A stretch of 64,000 nt of DNA, taken from assembly GCF_052156535.1 (NCBI RefSeq), contig NZ_JBQKUP010000035.1:124001-188000 (forward strand). The letters run 5' to 3'. The notes under the pieces are model-generated. The model searched no databases, was not told the DNA's origin, and worked only from the letters and a program-made list of their open reading frames with translations. The DNA comes from Nitrospira_E sp052156535 (GTDB lineage Bacteria; Nitrospirota; Nitrospiria; Nitrospirales; UBA8639). The translations under genes and the position numbers were made by a program. Shown piece after piece: positions 1-8,701 of this stretch (positions within the stretch are counted from its first letter, which is position 1; every line of letters begins with the position of its first letter).

Positions 1-93
1 AGGATCAGCCCAACATAAAGTGTGGAATGAGTCTTCCTCCAACAATCGTCTGGAGGTTCATCTAGGGACATGCACATCAAGGGGTGGAAAGCG

Positions 94-110
94 TTGGCAT
101 GCTTTAAGCA
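94..110 (+). promoter_or_regulatory. sigma-54-like -24/-12 promoter of the first DUF2202 gene
   Basis: The site TTGGCATGCTTTAAGCA has GG and GC separated by the sigma-54 distance (GG-N10-GC). It lies 86 bp before the start codon at 196. The same 17 bp, with one change, precedes the paralogue at 27832 at nearly the same distance, although much of the surrounding leader has diverged. The -12 half (AAGCA) departs from the TTGCA consensus, so the assignment is tentative. Confidence 0.4.
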
Positions 111-195
111 CCAAGGGAGAAGGGAGGCAATCACTGTGGCTTGAGGGGGTCGGTTGTGAGTTTCCCCGCCTGGCAAAAGATGGGAGGTGCTTCAC

Positions 196-699
196 ATGCT
201 TGATGACCACACCAAGGCGATGGTTCTGGAAGCGCTGATTGATGAATATAAAGCACGGGCGTCCTATCGCCTCATGCTCAACACATTCGGTGAAATACGT
301 CCGTTCAGCAATATTGTAAAAGCGGAAGAAACCCATGCGCAGGCCCTTGAACTTCTGTGCGGGCACTTTGGAATTCCCCTGCCCAAAGATGACTGGGAAG
401 AGAAGCTTGCGCCTCCCTCCTCCGTGCTCGAAGCCTGTCGGGCCGGCATACAAGCGGAACACGACAATATCGCGATGTATGACCGATTTCTTAAACAGAC
501 GAAGGTGCCCGAAGTTCTGGCATTATTCCAACGCCTGCAGGCCGCCTCACGGCAGCACCATCTTCCAGCATTTGAACGCTGTGCCGCCCGAGGCGGTCAG
601 ACCGGAAGAAGAGCGATGTCGCTTGGTCGATTACGACCCGGTCGGCCCGGTCGACATGGAAGGCAAAGCGATGACAAACCGGGTCCACATCATTTGTAA
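196..699 (+). CDS. ferritin-like DUF2202-type protein, copy 1
   Basis: Predicted all-helical ferritin-like protein of about 167 residues. The N-terminal half carries the EALIDEYKARASY helix and the EETHAQALE segment (Glu and His suitable for a di-iron site), followed by a second helical pair around ERDN/EHDN and the RQHHLPAFERC end. The ATG at 196 is chosen over the GTG at 187 because GGGAGG at 182-187 sits 8 bp upstream of it. A paralogue at 27832-28329 shares most residues up to about position 135. After that both proteins run into an Arg/Gly/Pro-rich tail, which may be non-structural or a legacy of an old frame change. Iron or peroxide handling is inferred from the family; no partner gene is adjacent. 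Confidence 0.7.
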   Translation: MLDDHTKAMVLEALIDEYKARASYRLMLNTFGEIRPFSNIVKAEETHAQALELLCGHFGIPLPKDDWEEKLAPPSSVLEACRAGIQAEHDNIAMYDRFLKQTKVPEVLALFQRLQAASRQHHLPAFERCAARGGQTGRRAMSLGRLRPGRPGRHGRQSDDKPGPHHL

Positions 700-1526
700 A
701 TGCTGTAATTTTCCCATTAAGGGAGGGGATGAACCATTTGTGATAAACCGAATCTTCACCGCCCTGTCATTTTGATCCAACGGCGAAAAAACGATCCTGT
801 CATTGAAGACGTTAAGAACCTGCGGGATGCTTCGTTTCACTCTGGATGACATGGTCTTCTAGAGCTTGCGTTATTAGACCTCAGAATTTTTCAAACATTA
901 AGACAGCGTTTCGCCAACCCTCGCGCCTCAAAAATCCCGTCACACTCCCCCCTTCATCGGGATCAGGTTTCAAAATCTGAGTAGGACGTTCACTGAACCT
1001 GGGACGCAAGGCCGAATAAATGCGGGGGCAAGAGGCCGGGCTTTAACGTGTGAGCTCGAATGGCCTAGAGTTTTCCTGGCCGGCATAGTGCCAAAAATGG
1101 GGAAATGCACACCAACACCAAATCCCTATCCCAGGCTAACGACCTTCAGCGATTGTGTATTGGGCCCGTTCACATACGAATTTATTTGCAATCGGGGGAC
1201 AAAAGCGTGGCAAGGGTATGTAAGCCGGGACCTGCTGATGAAGAGTACCGATGCGGGTTTATGGGAACAAAGGATTTCCAAATTGCCTGGGACCACGGTC
1301 CTGGAACCGTTCAGCTGGAAGTAGTGGTGGCCGGCGGTGCAGAAATTATGGAATTATGATGGTGAAGCGGGGTACAGTAGGGCGGACTGAGAAGAGGGCC
1401 TTGCGACAAATACGGTCAGAGCAGGAGCCGGGGAAAAAGGCGGAGGCTTGATCTGTTCACGGAACCGGGTGTTTTCAGTATGGATGCTGTTAAAGTGGGA
1501 ATATTTTTGGGGAGGCAACCTATTCG
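700..1526. other. long intergenic region, one weak small frame
   Basis: No recognisable gene. Positions 821-852 resemble one arm of the inverted repeat seen at 52080-52167 (CTTCGTTTCACTCTGGATGA). A frame at 1105-1359 (84 codons, ATG preceded by a purine-rich stretch) is protein-like, with a segment GPVHIRIYLQSGDKS, but matches no family I know. It could be a fragment or chance. The purE ribosome binding site GGGGAGG is at 1509-1515. Confidence 0.4.
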
Positions 1527-2027
1527 ATGAATTCTGAATCTGATAATTCCAATCCACTCGTGGCGATTATCATGGGGAGCAGCAGTGATTGGGAGACCAT
1601 GCGGCACGCAAGTCTGATCCTCACGGAATTGGCCGTTCCCCATGAATGCCGGATTGTGTCAGCCCACCGCACGCCGGATTTTCTCTTTGAGTATGTCGGC
1701 TCGGCCCAAAGCCGTGGCATCCATGTGCTCATTGCCGGGGCAGGAGGAGCCGCACACTTGCCGGGAATGGCCGCAGCAAAAACGATTCTTCCGGTTCTCG
1801 GAGTGCCGGTTCGGTCTCGAGCCTTGCAAGGCTTTGATTCGCTCTTATCAATTGTCCAAATGCCAAAGGGCATTCCGGTTGCAACCCATGCGATCGGCGA
1901 GGATGGAGCGGTCAATGCCGCCTTGCAGGCAGCAGCCATTCTTGCCGTATCTGATCACGGCATCGGGCAGCGACTCAAGGCCTATTATGACCAACGACAT
2001 ACCCCTGCACTGGAGAAACTCATATGA
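1527..2027 (+). CDS. purE: N5-carboxyaminoimidazole ribonucleotide mutase
   Basis: Class I PurE, 166 residues, the usual bacterial length. It moves the carboxylate of N5-CAIR to C4 to give CAIR in de novo purine synthesis. The phosphate- and substrate-binding signature is visible near the start (IIMGSSSDWETM), followed by VSAHRTPD and the AGAGGAAHLPGM loop with the catalytic His. GGGGAGG lies 11 bp before the ATG. The stop overlaps the purK start by 4 bp (ATGA), so the two are translationally coupled and supply consecutive steps. Confidence 0.96.
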   Translation: MNSESDNSNPLVAIIMGSSSDWETMRHASLILTELAVPHECRIVSAHRTPDFLFEYVGSAQSRGIHVLIAGAGGAAHLPGMAAAKTILPVLGVPVRSRALQGFDSLLSIVQMPKGIPVATHAIGEDGAVNAALQAAAILAVSDHGIGQRLKAYYDQRHTPALEKLI

Positions 2028-3244
2028 CTATCATCCTTCCTGGTGGAACGATCGGGATATTGGGCGGAGGCCAACTTGGGCGCATGCTGGCCATGGAAGG
2101 CCGCCGGATGGGGTATCGGATTGGCGTGTTAGATCCCGTTGAGAATTGTCCGGCCGCCCAGGTTGCGGATTTTTGTGTGCAATCAGAACTGACGAATACG
2201 CAACGCGTGGTGGACTTTGTCTCTCAGGTTGATGTGGTGACCATTGAGACCGAACTGGTGCCTTGGATGCTTCTTGCCGACATTGAAGCCGGCCAAGCGA
2301 CCCGTCCATCCTCTTCCGTGCTCGCTCTCATCCAGGATCGACTGGTTCAACGAGAATTTCTTCAAGATCACCGCTTTCCACAAACTCCTTTTGCCTCGGT
2401 CAAAGATCACGCCACCTTGACCGCTGCGGCTCAACACGTGACATTCCCGGCTATTTTAAAGAAGCGCCGTTCAGGATATGACGGTAAAGGCCAAATCCGG
2501 GTTATCGGCGTGGACCATCTGAATGAGGCCTGGCGAGAATTAAAGGAAGTCCCGTGTGTTTTGGAAGCCATCGCGCCCTTCAAGATGGAACTATCGGTCG
2601 TGCTGGCCCGCAGTCTTCAGGGAGATATTCAACTCTATCCCCTGGCTGAGAATGCCCATCGGCAGAACATCCTCCATACCACACGCGTTCCGGCCCGGGT
2701 GGCGGACACGATCCGTTTACGGGCGGAGGAGCTTGCCGTTTCCCTCTCAGAAGCGCTTGACTACTGCGGGGTCATGGCGGTTGAATTGTTTCTTCTCGAG
2801 GACGACACCTTGTTGATCAATGAGATCGCTCCCCGGCCTCATAACAGTGGACATTTCACCTTTGGGGCCTGCGTGACGTCTCAATTCGAACAACATCTCC
2901 GCGCTATTTGCGGATTACCATTGGGGGATACCTCCCTCATGCATCCCGTCGTGATGGTGAATCTCCTCGGAGATCTATGGCGAAACGGACCGCCCAGGTG
3001 GGATCGCCTTCTGGCTCATCCGCAGGTCCGGCTTCACCTTTATGGGAAAACACACGCCGCGCCAGGACGCAAAATGGGGCATTTTCTTCTAATAGCGGAC
3101 AATCCAGATCAATCCTACCAACAAGCCGAATGTCTTCTTCAGGACATGATGGATGAAGCTTCTCAAGAGAAAAATTTTCCAATCAAAAATGCAGCCAAAG
3201 AGCCTTTCCAAAAACAATCCAGGCCATTGGGGACTCCGGCATGA
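2024..3244 (+). CDS. purK: N5-carboxyaminoimidazole ribonucleotide synthase
   Basis: ATP-grasp enzyme that makes N5-CAIR from AIR, bicarbonate and ATP. The N-terminal dinucleotide-like loop GILGGGQLGRML is at about residues 11-22. The ATP-grasp Lys region (ILKKRRSGYDGKGQ) is near 145-160, and the metal-binding INEIAPRPHNSGH is near 265-277. At 406 residues it is slightly longer than typical because of a Lys/Gln-rich C-terminal tail. It overlaps purE by 4 bp. Residues about 184-368 are duplicated as a dead fragment at 7612-8157, so this is the functional copy. Confidence 0.95.
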   Translation: MTIILPGGTIGILGGGQLGRMLAMEGRRMGYRIGVLDPVENCPAAQVADFCVQSELTNTQRVVDFVSQVDVVTIETELVPWMLLADIEAGQATRPSSSVLALIQDRLVQREFLQDHRFPQTPFASVKDHATLTAAAQHVTFPAILKKRRSGYDGKGQIRVIGVDHLNEAWRELKEVPCVLEAIAPFKMELSVVLARSLQGDIQLYPLAENAHRQNILHTTRVPARVADTIRLRAEELAVSLSEALDYCGVMAVELFLLEDDTLLINEIAPRPHNSGHFTFGACVTSQFEQHLRAICGLPLGDTSLMHPVVMVNLLGDLWRNGPPRWDRLLAHPQVRLHLYGKTHAAPGRKMGHFLLIADNPDQSYQQAECLLQDMMDEASQEKNFPIKNAAKEPFQKQSRPLGTPA

Positions 3245-3271
3245 CTGCCGCCGATTTTCACTCAGGGTTTC

Positions 3272-3472
3272 TCATGCGGGCTTCCCCGGATAAATATCAT
3301 AAGGCAGGAAAATCATGCCCACCACGAGAAGTCGCTCGATACCCTCCATATCAAAAGTGGCATAAATGGAGTTGCAGTGATCCATTGACCTCAAGCCCGA
3401 TTTGAGTGGCACCAGTCAGAAAATATTCGCTTCATAATGGGGCACGATTCGTAGTGTGCCGCCCAACGCCAT
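3272..3472 (-). pseudogene. decayed small reading frame downstream of the Usp gene
   Basis: On the minus strand, ATG at 3472 opens a frame of 66 codons that is interrupted by one TGA after 18 residues (ending HYEANIF) and then stays open through a protein-like stretch (SIYATFDMEGIERLLVVGM, then FLPYDIYPGKPA) to a TGA at 3272. The composition looks like real coding sequence. I do not recognise the family. It may be the end of a larger degraded gene. Confidence 0.35.
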
Positions 3473-3504
3473 GGTCTATATCGTGAGGCCAGGCTTGGCG
3501 CCTC

Positions 3505-4467
3505 TTACTCGGCCAGCTTGACCGGGGAGACAAAGCCAGAGGGTTTCACTGCGAGCACAGAACATTGCAACTGTTCGAGAATAGCCTCCGCGGTATTTCC
3601 AATGAGCCATCCGGCGATGCCAGTCCGAGCGACCGTTCCCATGACCACCAGATCGGCCTGCAACTCCTTCACCGTTTGCGGGATGACCGTGGAGGGTGCA
3701 CCACGGCGCAAATGGAATTGCGGGGAAAGATGGTCATAGGCCTCTGGGCCTATTTGGTCTCTAAACTCCTTGCCAAGGCGGTTGAACGCGCCGTCATGTC
3801 GTGAACGTTCACCCTCAACATAAGCCATGACAGCTTCAGGGTCGCTCCATGACCGCACCTTCTTCTCGAATGGGGCATCCCAAACATGAAGGACATTCAG
3901 TGCGGCAAATTTTGATGTCGCGAGCGAACTGGACAGTTCAAGAATCTGCCGGTTGAGATTTTGTTCTGTTCCGTCAGAGATATCCGGGTCAATGTCAACG
4001 GCTGCCAGAATGCACGCGTAATCCGACTTCTCCTCTGAGCGTGTGAGCCATACCGGACAGGGGCAGTTGCGCAGCAGTTGCATGTCGTCACTGCCAAACA
4101 GCCGTTCGATGAAATCTGGATTTTCAGCCGGCTTGATCAGCAGATCGTTCTGGTGACGTAAAATGGCACGAATCACTTCAAGATACGTCTTGCCCTGCAG
4201 GACATCCAGCCGGATGCTGAGGCGTTCCTTATAAGGCTCAACCAAGGACTCCAGCCCTTTCCGGCGCTCGCTCACCAGGGCTGTCTGTAATTCACCGGAG
4301 GTGTGTCCGCTAGGCAGTATCCCGATGCCCGCCGTGAGGGCAGGAATGACATCAATGACCGTCAGGTCCGCTTGATTGTTTTCCGCCACCGACACGGCCC
4401 GCGCTATCGACGGTTCCTGTGCAACGGATGCTTCGGATACGTAGAGAATATGCTTGAAGAGTTTCAT
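3505..4467 (-). CDS. tandem universal stress protein (two UspA domains)
   Basis: About 320 residues with two consecutive Usp folds. The first starts at MKLFKHILYVSEAS. The second starts near residue 160 (YACILAAVDIDPD) and ends with the nucleotide-binding signature VVMGTVARTGIAGWLIGNTAE, typical of ATP-binding Usp proteins. The first domain has only a weak glycine loop (ERLFGSDDMQ). The start at 4467 is preferred over in-frame ATGs at 4473 and 4500 because a GGGGGG stretch sits 8 bp before it. The role is general stress survival. It lies upstream of the decayed frame at 3272 and follows an esterase-like gene on the same strand. Confidence 0.88.
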   Translation of the reverse strand: MKLFKHILYVSEASVAQEPSIARAVSVAENNQADLTVIDVIPALTAGIGILPSGHTSGELQTALVSERRKGLESLVEPYKERLSIRLDVLQGKTYLEVIRAILRHQNDLLIKPAENPDFIERLFGSDDMQLLRNCPCPVWLTRSEEKSDYACILAAVDIDPDISDGTEQNLNRQILELSSSLATSKFAALNVLHVWDAPFEKKVRSWSDPEAVMAYVEGERSRHDGAFNRLGKEFRDQIGPEAYDHLSPQFHLRRGAPSTVIPQTVKELQADLVVMGTVARTGIAGWLIGNTAEAILEQLQCSVLAVKPSGFVSPVKLAE

Positions 4468-4571
4468 CGTCATTGCCCCCCATATCAAACAATTAATCAC
4501 ACATCCGATGGCCGTGACGACACAGCCACGACTCCACGTTTTATCACTCCTTTATCCAAAATAAGACCGGT

Positions 4572-5300
4572 TTACCCGCGTCCGATCTGCTCTCGAACCC
4601 ATTCATGTACGACCTTGATCATGTCCGGTGTGTGCTCGGAAAACACATGGTCTGCACCTTCAATCTGGACGAGTTGCTTGGGGTTATTGGCTTTTTCGAA
4701 AATGTCGAGCGAATCCTGGAGGGGAACAACGTCATCCTCAGTTCCGTGGACGAGCAGCCAGGGGACCCGGATCGACGGAGCACGAGTAACGACGGTGCCG
4801 ATGGCCGCAATGTCGTCGATGAAAGTCTGCGACAGGGGGCACGCCGGCTCGTCCCACATGAAACCCGCACCCGGTGTGACGTCGCAGAACTCGCGGTGCG
4901 CGAACGCTTCCGTATGGACCATGCCGGCTAGTGAAACGAGTCCGACAAGACGTGTGTCTTTATCGGCCAGCAGAACGCCGACGGCTCCACCCATGCTGTG
5001 GCCGATATACAGGATGTTCCATCCGTCGAGCGCGTCGAGTACGCAGCGCAGGTCTTCTACTTCCTTGGAAATCGTGGAGTCTTCGAAGCGACCTTCCGAA
5101 TCACCGTTGCCGGAAAACGACAGCCTGAGCGTCGGAATTCCGTCATGTGACAGGGTTTCTGCCAGCGCGACGACAAACGGGCGATCCTTATTGCCCGTGA
5201 CCCCATGCCCGAGGACCACGATAACCTTCCGACTATTATTGCCCGGATGGAAGGTGTAGTCGATCTTTTCACCTTCGATGTTGCGAATGGTTCCGAACAT
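4572..5300 (-). CDS. alpha/beta hydrolase (serine esterase type)
   Basis: A 242-residue single-domain alpha/beta hydrolase. The nucleophile elbow GHSMGG is at about residues 99-104, the acid is in the HGTEDDVVP segment (around 170-178), and the catalytic His is in GADHVF (about 217). The oxyanion region VVLGHGVTGNKD is near the N-terminus, so the catalytic triad is complete. An AGGAGG site lies 6 bp before the ATG. No signal peptide is seen, so it is probably a cytosolic esterase or acyl hydrolase. The substrate cannot be assigned. Same strand as the downstream Usp gene, with about 100 bp between them. Confidence 0.85.
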   Translation of the reverse strand: MFGTIRNIEGEKIDYTFHPGNNSRKVIVVLGHGVTGNKDRPFVVALAETLSHDGIPTLRLSFSGNGDSEGRFEDSTISKEVEDLRCVLDALDGWNILYIGHSMGGAVGVLLADKDTRLVGLVSLAGMVHTEAFAHREFCDVTPGAGFMWDEPACPLSQTFIDDIAAIGTVVTRAPSIRVPWLLVHGTEDDVVPLQDSLDIFEKANNPKQLVQIEGADHVFSEHTPDMIKVVHEWVREQIGRG

Positions 5301-5820
5301 ATTTCCTCCTGTAATCCGTTAATATTTGGAGAATCACCACCGGCGTCAATTCGAGCCCCGCCTGCTAAGAACGACAGGGCTCGAGAGCCGCCGATAGGTC
5401 GAGCAAAAGGACAGATCGACCTTGTTACCGACAAAACAGGGTGCTCAAAGCAACCTGTCTATCTCTTGAGATTGTTGGATCCCGGTGAAGCTCCCCCTAT
5501 CCCGTCGCCGTGTTGACAATCCATGCCAATTTTCTCCCGCGCAGGTCTTCTTCGTCCACCACATCGTCGTTCTCCCGTGGCTCAGCACGATCATGGCCAA
5601 GAGAAATACCTTGCAACTTAACCTTGATTGTCCCGCTGCCCACGAGTTGGGCCAATCGCGTCAAGATTGCAGTGGTGATATGGGTCAACTATCTAGTGGC
5701 CGGCAACCACTACCACCCTCTCCGTCTCTAGCCGAATCACACTTCTCTTCGGCCCGCCCGCTTGGACGCCTCTTCTGAGCGGATCGACGACGATCCCCTT
5801 TGCTGGACCGTTCCACTCTC
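5301..5820. other. intergenic region with a possible gene fragment
   Basis: No confident gene. On the minus strand, 5497-5688 encodes 63 residues with coding-like composition (SGTIKVKLQGISLGHD, then DEEDLRGRKLAWIVNT) but no clear ribosome binding site and no family I recognise. It may be the remnant of a longer protein, since the upstream frame holds a stop just before the ATG. The rest shows nothing. Confidence 0.3.
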
Positions 5821-7275
5821 TCACTGAGCTTTGCCGCGGTACAGCTTGTAGCCTCTGTAGAGTAGCGCGCCGGCGATCCAGGTGAAGACCAGGACGAGCG
5901 GATAGGCTAACAGGCGCGGGAAGAACGCGAAGAGAATTCCCAACGTCAGGAGCATCACCCCCGCCGTTACCGTGATACGCGCTTCGAGGGGTTCGAGCAC
6001 ACGCCGGTTGGTGAACGCCGCGCCCACCGTGTTGGCGAGGCGGAGAGCGCCTGCAGCGGCACGCCCGCCGCTCCCTCCGCCGCTGGTGAGTATTAGATGC
6101 GGATGGTGCGGCTCATTCGGCGCGCGCACCTTCCGCTGAGCATCTAAGACCACCTCGGTCGCGTTCTCCAAGTCCTGCAGATACGTCTGCTCCATAAGGC
6201 GTGCGAAAGGTTCGTTTTCAACGACGACGTCCATCTCGCAATTGCCTAACCAACTGGCGAGGTTGAGATTCGTCGAACCGACGCGCGCCCAATGTCCATC
6301 AGCGACGGCCGTCTTCGCGTGCAGCATCGTCCCGTTCCACTCGAAGATTCGCACACCGGCTTCCAACAAAGGACGATAACCCGCTCTGGATAAGAGCCTA
6401 AGAAGCGGAATGTCGGTTGCGTTCGGCACAAGCAGGCGCACGTCAACGCCGTCGCTCGCTGCCGCACGCAACGCTTGCACATAGGAAGTCGTCCCCGCGT
6501 AATACGCATCGACCAACCAGAGGCGTTTCCTCACAAGGGCCGCCATGAGTAGATCGACACGAAACATCCCCGCCGTCGCCGGCACACTCGCCACAACGCG
6601 AAGGGCCGTTTCGCCTTGCTGCGCGTGCGCGGCGGGTTTGACCAGGTCGCGCTCAGGAATCGGCTCTCCCATCATCTCCCAGACATCTGCAAACGCCTGC
6701 TCAATGACAGCCACCGACGGTCCCCGCACTTCCACGCCGGTATCGCGCCACGGTTCAATCTTCTTTTCAGGCACACCGACCCACATCTGCCCAACGCACA
6801 AGCCGGTGACAAAACCCACCTCGCCATCCACCGAGATCGTCTTACGATGGTCACGACTGAGCCAGCCAAAAGGTGAGTCCCAGGGCGGCGGGTTATAGCA
6901 GCGCACTTCCACGCCGCCCGCGCGCAAACGGTTCCAAAAAGCGCGCGACGCTCTACCGAATCCGCCCATCCAGTCGTAAATGAGACGCACGCGCACGCCT
7001 TCCTGCGCTTTACCAGCGAGCACGTCGGCAAACATTCGACCCGCATCATCTTCGCGAATGATGTAGTTTTCGAAGTGAATGTACCGTTTTGCCCCGCGGA
7101 TGGCATCGAGCCACGCCGGGTAATTCTCGCACGCGTCTTGGAGCAGTCGGATGGTGTTGCCTTCGATCAGGGGTGCGCCGGCGGCGCGCGAGAAAGCCTG
7201 GTTTGCAAGTGAGCGAATGGGTAATATCGCGGCGCGCTCACGGTTTTGGAGTTGTACGGTGGCGCCCATGGTCAT
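5821..7275 (-). CDS. phospholipase D superfamily protein, cardiolipin synthase type
   Basis: A 484-residue protein with two HKD motifs: HRKTISVD near residue 139 and HAKTAVAD near 318, each followed by the usual GSTN/G region (RVGSTNLN). This fits a two-domain PLD fold that joins phosphatidyl groups (cardiolipin synthase) or hydrolyses phospholipid. Unlike ClsA it has no N-terminal membrane segments. Instead two hydrophobic helices lie at the C-terminus (about 430-475) before a Lys/Arg-rich end. ATGs at 7275 and 7269 are both possible; the second has better spacing to GAAGGGA. The gene reads visibly more GC-rich than its neighbours, with many GCG/CGC codons, suggesting acquisition from a higher-GC source. 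Confidence 0.85.
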   Translation of the reverse strand: MTMGATVQLQNRERAAILPIRSLANQAFSRAAGAPLIEGNTIRLLQDACENYPAWLDAIRGAKRYIHFENYIIREDDAGRMFADVLAGKAQEGVRVRLIYDWMGGFGRASRAFWNRLRAGGVEVRCYNPPPWDSPFGWLSRDHRKTISVDGEVGFVTGLCVGQMWVGVPEKKIEPWRDTGVEVRGPSVAVIEQAFADVWEMMGEPIPERDLVKPAAHAQQGETALRVVASVPATAGMFRVDLLMAALVRKRLWLVDAYYAGTTSYVQALRAAASDGVDVRLLVPNATDIPLLRLLSRAGYRPLLEAGVRIFEWNGTMLHAKTAVADGHWARVGSTNLNLASWLGNCEMDVVVENEPFARLMEQTYLQDLENATEVVLDAQRKVRAPNEPHHPHLILTSGGGSGGRAAAGALRLANTVGAAFTNRRVLEPLEARITVTAGVMLLTLGILFAFFPRLLAYPLVLVFTWIAGALLYRGYKLYRGKAQ

Positions 7276-7459
7276 TGTCCCTTCACGTCATCGCCATTGA
7301 AGTGGTTCAGTAAAAAAGGACAGAAAGAAAAGCGCGTGAATAATTTCTCGGTCTCAGTGTTTTCCCCGTCTCCTTTTGAATATCGGCTTCCATAATCCCC
7401 CCTTTATCGTTCGATCTCCTCGTCGGGCATACTTAGGTCCCCCCTCATATGCCAACAGG

Positions 7460-7610
7460 CTATGGTGTCAGACCTTGGGCCTGCGCCTCAAACGCATTTG
7501 GCCTGAGATAGCCCTACGTGGAGTGTAGCCGGTGACTATTATAAAACATTTCCATGTAGTCGCGGACCGTGGCTTTGACGGTTTCAGAGGACTGTTCTTT
7601 GGCCATGTCG
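7460..7610 (-). mobile_element. C-terminal remnant of an IS3-family transposase (OrfB)
   Basis: Reading the minus strand from ATG at 7606 gives the hallmark IS3 OrfB ending: DYMEMFYNSHRLHST, then a TAG where Leu is expected, then GYLRPNAFEAQAQGLTP and a stop at 7460. The DDE core and the whole upstream part are missing. The break at about 7610 is exactly where the partial purK copy begins, so a recombination or aborted transposition joined them. Confidence 0.8.
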
Positions 7611-7611
7611 G

Positions 7612-8157
7612 TGCGCCCTTCAAGATGGAACTATCGGTCGTGCTCGCCCGCAGTCTTCAGGGAGATATTCAACTCTATCCCCTGGCTGAGAATGCCCATC
7701 GGCAGAACATCCTCTATACCACACGCGTCACGGCCCGGGTGGCAGACACGATCCGTTTACGGGCGGAGGAGCTTGCCGTTTCCCTCTCAGAAGCGCTTGA
7801 CTACTGCGGAGTCATGGCGGTGGAGCTGTTTCTTCTCGAGGACGACACCTTGTTGATCAATGAGATCGCTCCCCGGCCTCATAACAGTGGACATTTCACC
7901 TTTGGGGCCTGCGTGACGTCCCAATTCGAACAACATCTCCGCGCCATTTGCGGATTACCATTGGGGGATACCTCCCGTCGTGATGGTGAATCTCCTCGGA
8001 GATCTATGGCGAAACGGACCGCCCAAGTGGGATCGCCTTCTGGCTCATCCGCAGGTCCGGCTTCACCTTTATGGAAAAACACACGCCGCGCCAGGACGCA
8101 AAATGGGGTATTTTCTTCTGATAGCGGACAATCCAGATCAATCCTACCAACAAGTCG
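7612..8157 (+). pseudogene. partial purK duplication (dead)
   Basis: Near-identical copy of the middle and C-terminal part of purK (source about 2573-3128), covering the second half of the ATP-grasp region and the C-terminal domain. It has no start region. An 11-bp deletion after GGGGATACCTCCC, between two TCCC repeats present in the parent, throws the frame out. A handful of base changes indicate the duplication is not brand new. It is bordered on the left by the transposase tail and on the right by a truncated GH65 gene. Confidence 0.93.
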
Positions 8158-8240
8158 GGATTAAACTGTTTTTCCATCAGGTTCCATTCATCGGGTGGAT
8201 AAATGTGGGAAGGTGGAATCAGGGGTTCATGGTGAATCAT
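8155..8240 (-). pseudogene. N-terminal stub of a GH65-type glycoside phosphorylase
   Basis: ATG at 8240 (minus) starts MIHHEPLIPPSHIYPPDEWN followed by LMEKQFNPD. This matches the conserved opening of family 65 sugar phosphorylases/hydrolases (YPPDEW then an EKxFNP segment). Homology stops at about 8157, where the purK fragment begins, so everything after about 29 residues is lost. A beta-phosphoglucomutase-like gene lies just upstream on the same strand, the usual partner of maltose/trehalose/kojibiose phosphorylases. That supports the identification. Confidence 0.65.
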
Positions 8241-8346
8241 GCGTCACGACCTCAAAAATGTTTGGTAAAACAGTCCATTGAGGTCCTGGCAGATACACTT
8301 GACTCTGACATACGGAATTCCTTCTTTTCATGGCAAGTCACCGCAT

Positions 8347-8701
8347 TCACCGAACGAACTCGCCCAGGTCGGCGACCACGAGATGGGCCCCATGTTGGTT
8401 CAGTTCTTCCTCATTGCCCTTCCGGGCCACGCCGATAACAAGTCCAAAGCCCCCTTTGGCTCCGGCTTGCACACCGGAGATGGCATCTTCGACCACAACC
8501 GCACGCGCTGGCTGGACGTCAAGCATTTCCGCCGCGTTCAAAAAGGAATCCGGAGCGGGCTTCCCCGCCAAATGTTGATGGACAATGGTATTCCCGTCGA
8601 CTTCCACATCAAAGAGATTTCCGATGCCCGCAGCCCAGGTCAAAAAGCACCGCGTCATACTTGTCCCCGGTTACGGGATTGTCGCGAAGTCCTCGGTTCA
8701 T
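8347..8701 (-). pseudogene. beta-phosphoglucomutase-like HAD hydrolase, internally deleted
   Basis: The minus-strand start at 8701, with AGGA 7 bp upstream, gives MNRGLRDNPVTGDK and then YDAVLFDL, the first HAD motif. It then jumps straight to the C-terminal half in another frame (AAGIGNLFDVEVDG, GKPAPDSFLNAAEML, VVVEDAISGVQAG). The second Asp of motif I, the cap domain and motif II are gone, roughly 100 codons, and the join is frameshifting. The family converts beta-glucose 1-phosphate to glucose 6-phosphate. Together with the GH65 stub next to it, this was once a disaccharide phosphorolysis module. Confidence 0.8.

Noticed and set aside
58..462. Long minus-strand frame over the first ferritin-like gene (and its equivalent at 27685-28089)
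   Set aside because: Antisense shadow of the DUF2202 gene; present in both copies only because the DNA is duplicated.
8161..8346. Possible continuation of the purK copy
   Set aside because: Similarity to purK stops at about 8157; the following sequence belongs to the GH65 stub and its upstream region.
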